Below, in pieces: positions 43,332 through 51,246 of a DNA stretch of 64,000 bases. This DNA is from a virus, in IMG/VR virus record IMGVR_UViG_3300049255_000612, positions 1-64,000 of that record. One strand, given 5' to 3'. Made by a program: the position numbers and the translations under genes. The notes under the pieces are model-generated. The model had not been told where the DNA came from. It worked only from the letters and a program-made list of their open reading frames with translations, and did not search any database. How positions within the stretch are numbered: position 1 is the stretch's first letter; every line of letters starts with the position of its first letter.

Positions 43332-45760
43332 GTCGGCCCAGGCTCCGCTTTGCTTTGCCCCATCCCGACGTGTTCACCAACGCGCTCGCCCACGTTTGCG
43401 CCAACATTTGCGCTTGGCGGGGTCAGCGGGTCACTGCCTTGTCCCGAACTTGCCGCATCATCCATTGACGGTTGCGATTGGTCAGGTGGCGCGGCTGCTG
43501 CCTGTGGCGGTACAGGAAGATTCGCCGTCGCCATGCCGGGCGGTACCGGGCCATCCGCTGCCGGGTTCGTTTGTGCTGAACCCGGCTGTGCAGAATTGGA
43601 CGGTACCGGCCCGCCTGTTTGCGGCGCTCCCGGCTGCGCTGTAATCGCCGGGGTGTGATCGACCCATCCTGCCGACTTGAGGATGGCATCGCCTGCCGGA
43701 GCGACTTCAGGTCGTTCCGTCGCCACGCCGCCAGCTTCCATGCCTGCGTATGCGGTATCCACATTGGCTTTCACTGTCAGTGCTTTGATGCGATCAACAT
43801 CGGCCAAGGTCTTGGAAATTTCCGCCTGCATTTGATCCAGCTTCGCTTGCGTCAACTGCATGTTGAGCGCTTGAATCTGTTGCTGCGCTTGCTGCTGCGC
43901 TGCCGCTGCTTGTTGCGCTGCCTGGCTATTCTGTTGTGCGGCAACTTCTTCCTCGGTCATGACAACGTCTTTCAGGTCGTGCGCCTCGGCGCGCTGGCGC
44001 AAAAGTTGGGCGCGCTTGATATACGGCGCATCGAGCGGGTTGGATGACATCTGCGCAAATTGATCAAGCTGTTGCGCTCGTACCTCTTTTGCCATTAACG
44101 AAGCCGTACCGCGCGCCGTCACGTCGAAGTCTCCCTTGACAGAATTGTCCGGGTTGAACTGCATGTTCCACTTGTACAGCGCTTCGATGAATGGCCGGGT
44201 GATGCCTTCATCGTAGTTGGTGATCAGGTCTTTCATGACGATGGATGCCGAAGACATCAACATTGACATACCTGACGCCGTACCAGCAGCGCCCGACGTG
44301 GCGTTTTCGCCCTGCATGTAACGCGGTATCGCCGTCACATCGTCTGCATTGGCTTGAAACATCTGGACGATAGGCATCAACTCTTCGATGCCGCTATCGA
44401 CTTTGACGACGCGCAGTGCTGGCGAATTCGGGTCGTCGCCGTTGCGCTTCCAAATCTTGAACGGAAACATTTCGTCGGCGTCCTCGTCATCCGCGAGCAG
44501 CTTCATGTTGGCCTCGATCTGCGGGCCAGCAGTCAGCGCCGCGTGATCCAGCACCATACGTGTCGCAGCGTTGATCATTTCCTGATCATCCCGCATGACC
44601 GTACAGATACCGTCGCCAAAGATAGACGTTTCGTCTTTGTCGAAGTAGTACATGTGATACGGCCACGTCACGCCGTTAATCGGCGTCAGCACGACCTTGA
44701 TCACTTCACCGTTCGGGAACATCCACACATTGCTGAAGAATGTCTCGTGCAAGCGATTGGGTGGCACGGTCACGCCGGAATTCGATAGCGTCTCGCCGTC
44801 GATCCATCCCCATCGCTCCAGCACTTCGTACAGGCCGTCATCCTTGGTCGTGGTGGACATGCGCTTACCAAGCTGACGAATCTCCGCATCGAACTGGCGT
44901 ATGTTTTGCATACCGTTCGGATTCGACAAGATGTAGTCCGTGATCTTCGCACCGTCGAAGCTCTTGCGTTCTGCCAGCGCAGCAAGAACCGGGCGCGTCA
45001 GCAAGTGCCGCTCCCACACGTAGCGACAGTTTTCCAACTCGGTTGCGGCCATATCTGGGTAGAATCGCCACAGAGGGACGTAGTCAACGAATGGCACGAC
45101 GTAAGATTCCGTCTGCATCTTCCACTTGCGCTTGACCAGCGTGAATTTCGTTCGCGTCTTGCGTTCGACCAACGGCGCTTTCAGGATGCCGGTGCCATAC
45201 AGGTGACCGGAATGCAGCACCATGCGCGCAGTTTTCTTGTAACGGGATTCCGACAACTGGTCATCCATCACTTTGGTCATGCCGTCTGCGGCGGTCGCTA
45301 CGGCTTTGACAATCGCTTGATCCAATTCCTGCTTTGTTGGAGGACGGCCAAGCTCCTGCATCAACACCTGCGCGATTGTGCTGACCGTTTCGTCGTCCAG
45401 GCTAGGTACTGGCGACGGATCGATAGTCCAGTTCCGTTCGCTGCCGGATGGGAATAACAGGTCTGCGACACGTGCATCAACCGTCTTCACTTTGACGCGC
45501 GATGCCCGGTTGAACGCTTTGGAGCGGTGCTTGCCTATCAGTGATTCGACCTCCGGGTCGTAGATGCCGCGATATTGCCGCAAATCCTTCAACCAGCGTT
45601 GCTCGGTCGGCATGCGTTGCATTTCCGCGTGCTTGAATTCGCTGATCAGCATCGTGCCGAGCGCATCAATCTCCTGATAGGGCGCAATCGAATCGGTATT
45701 CATGCCCGCTGCTGCGGCGGCGATGTATTCGTTCTGCTCCTGTTGCTGTTGGTCGTTCAT
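43328..45760 (-). CDS. Portal protein
   Basis: 810 aa, close in length to P22-type portals (about 725). The portal forms the dodecameric ring through which DNA is packaged and ejected. Visible family segments: RSKAFNRASRVKVKTVDARVADLLFPSGSERNW, YGTGILKAPLVERKTR, ERWGWIDGE, YYFDKDETSIFGDGICTVMRDDQEMINAATRMVLDHAALTAGPQ, and IPRYMQGENATSGAAGTASGMSMLM. The C-terminal 200 residues are a Gln/Ala-rich helical barrel-like region and a Pro/Gly tail with short four-residue repeats (VGANVGERVGEHVG). It follows TerL by three small genes. Confidence 0.88.
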   Translation of the reverse strand: MNDQQQQEQNEYIAAAAAGMNTDSIAPYQEIDALGTMLISEFKHAEMQRMPTEQRWLKDLRQYRGIYDPEVESLIGKHRSKAFNRASRVKVKTVDARVADLLFPSGSERNWTIDPSPVPSLDDETVSTIAQVLMQELGRPPTKQELDQAIVKAVATAADGMTKVMDDQLSESRYKKTARMVLHSGHLYGTGILKAPLVERKTRTKFTLVKRKWKMQTESYVVPFVDYVPLWRFYPDMAATELENCRYVWERHLLTRPVLAALAERKSFDGAKITDYILSNPNGMQNIRQFDAEIRQLGKRMSTTTKDDGLYEVLERWGWIDGETLSNSGVTVPPNRLHETFFSNVWMFPNGEVIKVVLTPINGVTWPYHMYYFDKDETSIFGDGICTVMRDDQEMINAATRMVLDHAALTAGPQIEANMKLLADDEDADEMFPFKIWKRNGDDPNSPALRVVKVDSGIEELMPIVQMFQANADDVTAIPRYMQGENATSGAAGTASGMSMLMSSASIVMKDLITNYDEGITRPFIEALYKWNMQFNPDNSVKGDFDVTARGTASLMAKEVRAQQLDQFAQMSSNPLDAPYIKRAQLLRQRAEAHDLKDVVMTEEEVAAQQNSQAAQQAAAAQQQAQQQIQALNMQLTQAKLDQMQAEISKTLADVDRIKALTVKANVDTAYAGMEAGGVATERPEVAPAGDAILKSAGWVDHTPAITAQPGAPQTGGPVPSNSAQPGSAQTNPAADGPVPPGMATANLPVPPQAAAAPPDQSQPSMDDAASSGQGSDPLTPPSANVGANVGERVGEHVGMGQSKAEPGPT

Positions 45761-45763
45761 AGT

Positions 45764-45877
45764 TCAATCTACGTTGTACTGCCCGCGCCACATCGCGATC
45801 AAAATCCACAGGTAGGCTCCGATTGCCAAGCAACCGACAGCAGCCAACAGGTAAAGTAGATAAGTCAGAAAGTGCAT
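45764..45877 (-). CDS. Very small membrane protein
   Basis: 37 aa from the ATG at 45877, with one hydrophobic helix (FLTYLLYLLAAVGCLAIGAYLWILIAMW) and a short polar C-terminus (RGQYNVD). It begins three bases after the portal start region on the same strand and ends four bases before the portal ATG. The family is unknown. The frame is open further upstream, but that extension is basic and would run through a weak hairpin-T-run region near 45889-45910. Confidence 0.5.
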   Translation of the reverse strand: MHFLTYLLYLLAAVGCLAIGAYLWILIAMWRGQYNVD

Positions 45878-45944
45878 AGCGCCCAAAATAAAAAAGCCTC
45901 TGGAAAGGGGTTGGTTGTTACTGCATGTGATTGCTTGGCGTGTC

Positions 45945-46316
45945 TTACTCTTCCCACGCCTTGCGATAGGCTTCCTGCGGGGTGTCTTCCTCACCGTCGT
46001 CGTCGCGTGCTGCCGGTGCTTTGCCTGCGGCGACTACTGCAACCGGCGCGGCTCCCGGCTTGGCTGGCGGGGCAGCTTGCGCCACTTTGCCATCCTTGCC
46101 GACTGATGGTGCGGCGCTGGTCGTCGGGATGGAGTTATCCACTGCGCTTGCTGATCCGTGGCTGTCGCTGTTCTGCGTGGGTGCGTTGGCAGCGTCGGCG
46201 ATGATCGTCACTGCGGGAATGATTGCAGCGGAAGCCGGTGCCGGTGGATCATGCCCCCAAATCTTACGGGCGGCTGTCTCGTAGTCTTTATGCTCTGCGT
46301 CGCGCGGATTGATCAT
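45945..46316 (-). CDS. Ala/Pro-rich small phage protein
   Basis: 123 aa. The N-terminus (MINPRDAEHKDYETAARKIWGHDPP) is ordered-looking; the middle is low-complexity Ala/Pro/Thr/Ser; the C-terminus is acidic (ARDDDGEEDTPQEAYRKAWEE). It lies between TerL and the portal. Function unknown; a packaging or portal-assembly accessory is possible. Weak terminator-like sequence lies just beyond its stop. Confidence 0.62.
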   Translation of the reverse strand: MINPRDAEHKDYETAARKIWGHDPPAPASAAIIPAVTIIADAANAPTQNSDSHGSASAVDNSIPTTSAAPSVGKDGKVAQAAPPAKPGAAPVAVVAAGKAPAARDDDGEEDTPQEAYRKAWEE

Positions 46317-46333
46317 GGTGCGTTCCTCTTTTG

Positions 46334-47857
46334 TTAATAGCCTGCTCGCGAAGGAGCCTTCTTGTTGCTGCGTCGATGCCCTCGATCTTCGCGTACTGCT
46401 TTCGATGCGACGTTTTCTGCGAATGTTAAGGCGATGGCGTCGCCACCGTCGGGCGAGCGGATGCCGCGCTTGCGCATGTCGTCTTTCGATTCGATCAAGC
46501 GCGTACCATTACTTGCGTACTTATAGCCCGGCGCGGAAATATCAGCGATCAGTGCCGTATCGTTCGGCAAGCGGCACGGTTGATCTTCCAGAAATTCTTT
46601 CATCCGGTACCACATCTCCGCGCGCTTGTTGGCGTAGAGTTCGCCGTCCTCTGCTTTTGACGCAGAGTTGACGCCGATTGCCGGAATGTTCAGCTCAAGC
46701 AAGCGGTCAAAGATGCCGCTGCCGATACCAATCTTGTCGATGAATAGCGCGTCCGGCTCGAATTCCTTCCAGTAAGCCGCGAGCAAACCGGCGACTTCCA
46801 TCGGCCCCTTTTTCTCGTGGTATTCAATACGGAAGACGGTGCGACCATGACGAAAGGCGATTGCCGTGCGGTCAGCGCCGTACTCTGCCGGGTCACAAGC
46901 AATGACAAATGCGCCCACTCTCTCGCGATAGCTGCTGTTGACTGCGGCCATCACGGTCGTCGGATTGATCAGCGGATCGTTCGTCGCTGTACGGAATGCA
47001 AGCGATGCAGTTGCGGGATACTCTTGATCGAACAACCACTCGAATCCCGCGCCGTATAGAATGATCTTGTTGCGTCGCCAAGCCATCTGCGCACGGTCAA
47101 GACCATAAGCTTCCATGTATTTGTAGTCATCCGGGGACAACTCAAAATTCGCTGGAACAATGGCGCGGTATTCATCCTGCCAAAACCACGGCACGAAGAT
47201 GGCGATGTATTCACCGATACCGGCTTCGGCGTCCTGCCAAAGCAAATGGAACTTGTTGCCAATGCCGTTCGCTGTCGATTCAAGGATGATTTCGGTGCCG
47301 TCAACGTCTGCGACAGTGTTGCCAAGGCCCGCGAAGTGCATTTCGGGACTATCCCAGAAGCCGAACTCGGAACCATGCAAAAATTGCGCGGTGTTGGAAC
47401 GCCCAACGTCTTTCGATCCAGCAGTGGCAAGCAGGTAGCCGCCGTCCAGCGTCGAGAACTTCAGTTCCTTGGCATTTGTCGCACTCGTGGCAGGCGCAAT
47501 CGGATTGTTTTCATGGTAGCGTTTGACCATGTTAAACAGGTTGTCCGTCGCTTTCTGCTCATGGGCAACGATGAAAGCCTTCACACCGAAGTTCATCGAC
47601 GTGCGATGATAGAAGCGGGAACCGATGTAGGTGGATGCGCCTTGTTGCCGTCCCTTCAGGATCAACGCACGTACCTTGCCGGTGCGTTCAAGCTGCTCTT
47701 GCAAGCGATGATGGATGTGCCGCTGTGCGCGATTGAATACCAGCGGAACCTTGCGACCTTGCTTGTCCAGAATGAACATGCAGGTCTTGGCGTGCAACTC
47801 TTGTTCGTTGCGCAGTCGGGCAATCGCGGCGATCTTTGCAGCGTTATTGCTTGCCAT
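46334..47857 (-). CDS. Terminase large subunit (packaging ATPase/nuclease)
   Basis: 507 aa from the ATG at 47857. It drives DNA into the prohead and cuts the concatemer. The Walker A variant reads LKGRQQGAST (about residue 70), followed by FIVAHEQKATDNLFNM and a Walker B region near EIILESTANGIG. The C-terminal RNase-H-fold nuclease shows ACDPAEYGADRTAI, LFIDKIGIGSGIFDRL and GGDAIALTFAE with conserved acidic residues. The start lies within the end of the TerS gene, overlapping by 14 bases. Confidence 0.9.
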   Translation of the reverse strand: MASNNAAKIAAIARLRNEQELHAKTCMFILDKQGRKVPLVFNRAQRHIHHRLQEQLERTGKVRALILKGRQQGASTYIGSRFYHRTSMNFGVKAFIVAHEQKATDNLFNMVKRYHENNPIAPATSATNAKELKFSTLDGGYLLATAGSKDVGRSNTAQFLHGSEFGFWDSPEMHFAGLGNTVADVDGTEIILESTANGIGNKFHLLWQDAEAGIGEYIAIFVPWFWQDEYRAIVPANFELSPDDYKYMEAYGLDRAQMAWRRNKIILYGAGFEWLFDQEYPATASLAFRTATNDPLINPTTVMAAVNSSYRERVGAFVIACDPAEYGADRTAIAFRHGRTVFRIEYHEKKGPMEVAGLLAAYWKEFEPDALFIDKIGIGSGIFDRLLELNIPAIGVNSASKAEDGELYANKRAEMWYRMKEFLEDQPCRLPNDTALIADISAPGYKYASNGTRLIESKDDMRKRGIRSPDGGDAIALTFAENVASKAVREDRGHRRSNKKAPSRAGY

Positions 47858-48479
47858 CAGCCAACGCAATCTGCTTCAATACTGTTTCGATGCCGCCTTC
47901 GCTATTGCTTTCTTTCTGATCCAAGCCGAAAGCTTCACGCTCCAGGGCGACAAGCGACTTCAGCGAATCCGCCAGCGTCTTCATCGTCGAAGATCGACCC
48001 GCCAAGCTGATGACCTTGTTGAATAGATCGTTGCGCTTGTCCGTACCTTTATCGTCGGGACTGGACATGATTTCTGCCAACTGCGTGTACAGGTCAAGGT
48101 TGTCCGTCTGGTGCTCAAGTTCGCCCAAGAGACTCATCGTGATCCTGCGTGCGCGCTGAATATCCGTGCGATGGGACAGAACGATGTCGGTCTGCACTTG
48201 CGCGTTGATATCGACAAGTACGCGCTCCGAAAGCTCGGTTTCTGTGCGTACCACGCTGCGTACCGTTGCGGTGCGTACCAAGTTTTCTGCCTTGGCTTTG
48301 ATCTTTGGAGCAAGATCGCGCTGCCAGTCGTCCTTCTTTGCACGTTTGCGGATGGCACCTTCTGTTACGCCAAACTCCGCTTCCAGCATACGCAGCGATT
48401 TGATACCGGCGCGGTACTCACGCTCAATGGCAATCCAATCAATCGCCTGTTTCTTGCTTACTTCCTTGTTTATTGACAT
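47844..48479 (-). CDS. Terminase small subunit
   Basis: 211 aa. TerS recognises the packaging site and recruits TerL. The N-terminal part contains an HTH that fits small terminases (IEREYRAGIKSLRMLEAEFGVTEGAIRKRAKKDDWQRDL), followed by helices for ring assembly (LLGELEHQTDNLDLYTQLAEIM, SSTMKTLADSLKSLVALEREAFGLD). It lies directly upstream of TerL, as usual. The C-terminus is acidic with a short tail likely to contact TerL. Confidence 0.86.
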   Translation of the reverse strand: MSINKEVSKKQAIDWIAIEREYRAGIKSLRMLEAEFGVTEGAIRKRAKKDDWQRDLAPKIKAKAENLVRTATVRSVVRTETELSERVLVDINAQVQTDIVLSHRTDIQRARRITMSLLGELEHQTDNLDLYTQLAEIMSSPDDKGTDKRNDLFNKVISLAGRSSTMKTLADSLKSLVALEREAFGLDQKESNSEGGIETVLKQIALADGKQ

Positions 48480-48846
48480 GTGGTTTCACTTCATCCGGCG
48501 ACAGGTCACGGCACGACAAGGAGCCATTCCCACCGAGAATCAGCGCTTGCACTCTGTCGGGCGCAACATGGAGCGTCGTCAACACAACGCATTGTTTGTC
48601 TACAGTGCGTGCGACTCGTTGAGCCTCACGTCTGCGTGTTTCGATATCCCGCGTTTGATCAAGCGCTTCGACGGACGGCGAAGGCTTGGCACCATAAAGA
48701 AGGAGATGGCATTTCGTGCTATGAGCGGTTTTCACGTGGTTAGAGGCGCTTGTCGGCGCAACCAGCCTGGAAAGCTTGGAGATATCGCGACTGCGATCAA
48801 TCGAATCCTGCAACGCTTGCCGCCTCAGTAGTACGCACGCACTCAT
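48439..48846 (-). CDS. Hypothetical protein upstream of TerS
   Basis: 135 aa. Its ATG overlaps the previous stop as TAATG, which favours real translation, and it overlaps TerS by 41 bases. The sequence is basic with charged helices (VEALDQTRDIETRRREAQRVARTVDKQ). No family is recognised. The open frame on the opposite strand is of similar size, so this call is tentative. Confidence 0.5.
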   Translation of the reverse strand: MSACVLLRRQALQDSIDRSRDISKLSRLVAPTSASNHVKTAHSTKCHLLLYGAKPSPSVEALDQTRDIETRRREAQRVARTVDKQCVVLTTLHVAPDRVQALILGGNGSLSCRDLSPDEVKPHVNKQGSKQETGD

Positions 48847-49139
48847 TACGCGCCTTTGCGGGCGACAAGCATGAAGTAGCGCTCGCCAACACGCCAGCGA
48901 TAGCCAGCCGGGTCTTTTGCAGTCATGCGCTTGGCTTGCGACTTTGATTTGATGATGCGCGGCTGGACGCGATTTTCCTTGATGAACTTCACCAAACCGG
49001 ACATCAATTCCGGCCCGACATCGATCAGCTTGCGTTTGTCGTCGACAGCTTTATGCAGATCGGTCAATGCCTTGGCGACTTCCGGGTCGGCTTCATTCGG
49101 GATTTCAACGTGTTCGGTACTTGAGGCGTGGTGTGTCAT
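48846..49139 (-). CDS. Hypothetical phage protein
   Basis: 97 aa, soluble, with an acidic N-terminal half (PNEADPEVAKALTDLHKAVDDKRKLIDVGPELMSGLVKFIKENRVQPR) and a basic C-terminal half (KSKSQAKRMTAKDPAGYRWRVGERYFMLVARKGA). It may be a small nucleic-acid-binding or assembly protein, but I recognise no domain. Linked by TAATG to the next gene. Confidence 0.65.
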   Translation of the reverse strand: MTHHASSTEHVEIPNEADPEVAKALTDLHKAVDDKRKLIDVGPELMSGLVKFIKENRVQPRIIKSKSQAKRMTAKDPAGYRWRVGERYFMLVARKGA

Positions 49140-49212
49140 GCGTTCATCCAGTTACGCGCCTATTGCGCTGATTGATAGGGGAAATGTTTGCCTGGGTTGC
49201 GCTGCTTCGGCG

Positions 49213-49563
49213 CTAATTCAGACTGGCGGTATGCGCGGAGGTAACCGGCAACTCCGACATCAGGGCGAACAGGCGATTGAGCGACCGGCGTGCGCCGCGC
49301 CACTTCGTCTGTTCATGGCACTCATCGTGTGCGCTTGGTGGTGCGGAGCCATCAACGCTGATCCCGTGTGCCAACTCCAAGAGAATTTCATCCCTGCCTG
49401 AATCGACCTCGATTGCGGCGCGCTCCCACGGCATTGCCGGGTTACGAGCGGAATCTATGGTCATCGGTTCGATGCAAATCGGTGCCAGAGGCGTAGGAGC
49501 CTTCTTGCAGCGGATCGGCGCAGCGACCGGGCATGTTGGATTGTGTGGAGCGGGCTGGTTCAT
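49213..49563 (-). CDS. Hypothetical phage protein
   Basis: 116 aa from the ATG at 49563. The N-terminal part is Pro/Cys-rich (NQPAPHNPTCPVAAPIRCKKAPTPLAPICIEP), then a helical segment (REEILLELAHGI-like) and a basic helix (KWRGARRSLNRLFALMSEL). No known domain. A terminator lies 22 bases upstream of the ATG, so expression needs read-through or its own promoter. Confidence 0.58.
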   Translation of the reverse strand: MNQPAPHNPTCPVAAPIRCKKAPTPLAPICIEPMTIDSARNPAMPWERAAIEVDSGRDEILLELAHGISVDGSAPPSAHDECHEQTKWRGARRSLNRLFALMSELPVTSAHTASLN

Positions 49564-49584
49564 ACGATTGACGGCATGTGAAAT

Positions 49585-49617
49585 AAAAAAGCCCCGGCGC
49601 ATTGCTGCGACCAGGGC
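49585..49617 (-). terminator. Rho-independent terminator after the tRNA-like gene
   Basis: On the minus strand GCCCTGGTCGC...GCGCCGGGGC pairs as a stem with a few wobble or mismatched positions, followed by six T then ATTT. It separates the tRNA-like region from the gene at 49563. Confidence 0.7.
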
Positions 49618-49734
49618 AAGGCGTCAAAGCTGACGCGAGGGGTAAAATTGTGTGCTGTGACAGGAGACAGCGAAACGATGTCACCTCAAGGATAGCGATT
49701 CCAATTACCTGAATCCTCATTCTTGAAAGGACAA

Positions 49735-49764
49735 GGCCCGAAGTCGGCAATCCGGCTTCGGGCC
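49735..49764 (-). terminator. Long hairpin just 3' of the tRNA-like gene
   Basis: GGCCCGAAGTCGG and CCGGCTTCGGGCC form a 13-bp stem with one G-T pair around CAAT, beginning one base after the tRNA-like 3' end. It is followed on the minus strand by TTGTCCTTTC. It could terminate the transcript or guide 3' processing. Confidence 0.6.
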
Positions 49765-49765
49765 A

Positions 49766-49839
49766 TACTGAAGGCGGGGATCGAACCCGCAAATGTGGCC
49801 GAGTTTCCACGGCTGCAATACCTAATCTGCCACTCCAGT
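49766..49839 (-). tRNA. tRNA-like gene, anticodon uncertain (possible pseudo-tRNA)
   Basis: 74 nt. The 7-bp acceptor stem ACTGGAG/CTTCAGT has one G-T pair, with discriminator A. U8 and G9 are in place. The D arm GCAG...TTGC pairs with GG and A14/A21 at usual spacing. The T arm GCGGG-TTCGATC-CCCGC is perfect. The anticodon arm is abnormal: GCCG and CGGC form a 4-bp stem around an 8-base loop TGGAAACT. If the T is U33 the anticodon would be GGA (serine UCC), but the geometry is non-standard. No CCA is encoded. It lies between leftward late genes. Confidence 0.6.
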
Positions 49840-49880
49840 AACCGCTGCGACCAAGATCGCGGCGGATTTAAGCTCGACCA

Positions 49881-50123
49881 CTACATCAGCAGCCCGGCGA
49901 TTTTGCCAGCCACCATGCGTGCGCGCGTCGCTTCGGCAACCGATTTATCGTGTTCGATTGCCGCCGATTCATGCACCGCTTTATGCTTGGCGGCATCGCT
50001 CAGATGGCTATCCGCATGCAAAATCAGTTCGCTGTGCATGTCCTTGAACTGCTTGGTGATGGCGTCAACGGTGCGCGGTCGTGCCATCGTGCGATGAATT
50101 CGCTTAACCATTGTCTTGATCAT
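49881..50123 (-). CDS. Small helical phage protein
   Basis: 80 aa from the ATG at 50123, with GGAG six bases before it. Basic N-terminus (IKTMVKRIHRTMARPRTVDAITKQF) followed by a helix (HSELILHADSHLSDAAKHKAVHESAAIEHDKSVAEATRARMVAGKIAGLLM). No known domain; composition suggests a coiled-coil or nucleic-acid-associated protein. It overlaps the upstream gene by 20 bases. Confidence 0.68.
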   Translation of the reverse strand: MIKTMVKRIHRTMARPRTVDAITKQFKDMHSELILHADSHLSDAAKHKAVHESAAIEHDKSVAEATRARMVAGKIAGLLM

Positions 50124-50436
50124 TGACTTCTCCTGGGTGTTGCGCCATGAACAGCGCGCGCATCTTGGCGATGAAGGATTCGACGGTAGCCTTGATACCG
50201 GCGATGGCGGTACTTCCGGCAGCATCGACACTGGCCTCTGTGCTGCCTAGGTCGTCTTCCAGCTTTTGCAGCAAGTCCAAATGCGGCGTAGCGACCGCAG
50301 TTGTCGCGACTGGGATCGCAGTATCGCTCGTTGGCGTCGATGTCGCCAAGGTAGTGGTCGTATCGGATGTTGTAGCGGTAGCGTTCGCCACGGCTGGCGA
50401 TGGCTGAGTAGCGGTATTTGTTTCTTGAATCGGCAT
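50104..50436 (-). CDS. Small phage protein with Thr/Ala-rich N-terminus
   Basis: 110 aa; a good AGGAA lies before the ATG. The first 50 residues are Thr/Ala/Ser low-complexity (ATATTSDTTTTLATSTPTSD), followed by a helical region (HLDLLQKLEDDLGSTEASVDAAGSTAIAGIKATVESFIAKMRALF). Function unknown. It begins about 45 bases beyond the terminator of the 170-aa gene, so it may be the first gene of the late unit. Confidence 0.66.
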   Translation of the reverse strand: MPIQETNTATQPSPAVANATATTSDTTTTLATSTPTSDTAIPVATTAVATPHLDLLQKLEDDLGSTEASVDAAGSTAIAGIKATVESFIAKMRALFMAQHPGEVNDQDNG

Positions 50437-50482
50437 ATTGTTCCTGTATGTGGTTGCACATTTAAATCAGCCGCAGAAATGC

Positions 50483-50511
50483 AAAAAGCCCCGCTTTTGC
50501 GAGGCTTTTTT
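50483..50511. terminator. Strong bidirectional terminator
   Basis: A-run, then GCCCCGC, TTTT, GCGAGGC, then T-run: one mismatch in a 7-bp stem with A/T tracts on both sides. It lies beyond the stop of the 170-aa gene and isolates it from the downstream late genes. Confidence 0.85.
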
Positions 50512-50643
50512 GGATTGCTTTTCTACAGATTCAGTTTTTCAATCTACTGAAATGAGACTGAATTTTGACAGGTTCGTGCCATTTTGTCGCTGCCTAAAAT
50601 CTGCCATTCTTTTGGCACATCGGGCAACCGGATTCGCCGGGCA

Positions 50644-51156
50644 TTACGCCTTCCGAACAAACGTCGCGCTACTGCCACGTCCATCCTTCGTTACCTTGTC
50701 CTTGCCGGACTGACTAGAGAAATTCGACCAGCGCCCCCTCAATTTCTCCATCATCTTTGGTGTCATCTTGATGCCTTTGAAATCTGGTGTGGCGAGAGCG
50801 GCGCTCATTACCTGTTCATTAGTCACAGGTTCTGACAACAGACTGAGCCAAAATTCACTTCCAGTACTCGGCAATGTGTCCTTACCAGTCTTTTTAGTGG
50901 CTACCGACTTTTTTGCCGCATTTTTGACTACGGGCTTGGTGCGAGAGATACGCTTCGTTGTGATCGGTGCAGCTTTTTGAGGCTTCGACCGAGGAATACG
51001 CTTTGCGGTCGGCTTAGTCGATTCGGCCTCGGTATCATTTTCCGTTTCAACCAAGTCTTCCAAAGTTGCAATCGTTTCCTGAATCTTGCTCAAACGCTCC
51101 AGCGTGCTCGCTTCCTCTTGCCTCATTTTTTCGAGTGCCATTTTTGAGTATGACAT
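50644..51156 (-). CDS. Basic coiled-coil protein, candidate moron
   Basis: 170 aa. The N-terminal 40 residues form a likely coiled coil (KMALEKMRQEEASTLERLSKIQETIATLEDLVE). The middle is lysine/arginine/proline-rich and histone-like (PTAKRIPRSKPQKAAPITTKRISRTKPVVKNAAKK). The C-terminus (NEQVMSAALATPDFKGIKMTPKMMEKLRGRWSNF) may be a small folded domain. The gene has its own upstream AT-rich promoter region and a strong terminator beyond its stop, and is not coupled to neighbours, the hallmarks of a moron expressed from the prophage. Function unknown; a nucleic-acid-binding role would fit the composition. Confidence 0.72.
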   Translation of the reverse strand: MSYSKMALEKMRQEEASTLERLSKIQETIATLEDLVETENDTEAESTKPTAKRIPRSKPQKAAPITTKRISRTKPVVKNAAKKSVATKKTGKDTLPSTGSEFWLSLLSEPVTNEQVMSAALATPDFKGIKMTPKMMEKLRGRWSNFSSQSGKDKVTKDGRGSSATFVRKA

Positions 51157-51192
51157 TTTTCCCTCTTCGTAGTTAGTTAATTAGAATACGCT

Positions 51193-51222
51193 ATTGTAAC
51201 CGCGAATTACTATATTAGTCAC
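51193..51222 (-). promoter_or_regulatory. Candidate sigma-70-type promoter of the 170-aa gene
   Basis: On the minus strand a -10 TACAAT (51193-51198) is preceded after 18 bases by GTGACT, which matches TTGAC-type -35 sites at four positions. The surrounding 80 bases are AT-rich. The predicted start leaves about 30 bases of leader before the ATG. Confidence 0.5.
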
Positions 51223-51246
51223 TTTGAACCGCTCTTTATTCTATAT

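Noticed and set aside
43328-43420. Repeat-containing region at the portal C-terminus (VGAN, VGER, VGEH units)
   Set aside because: Only four short units with coding explanation; no sign of regulatory or mobile function.
45889-45910. Terminator between the 123-aa and 37-aa genes
   Set aside because: Only a 4-bp stem with wobble before the T-rich run; too weak to list as a terminator.
47246-48010. Rightward 254-codon frame across TerL/TerS
   Set aside because: Terminase genes on the other strand carry clear motifs over the same bases.
49442-49810. Leftward 122-codon frame overlapping the tRNA-like gene and hairpins
   Set aside because: Covers a terminator, a long hairpin and the tRNA-like sequence, and reads as a Pro/Arg/Ser-rich sequence without domain features.
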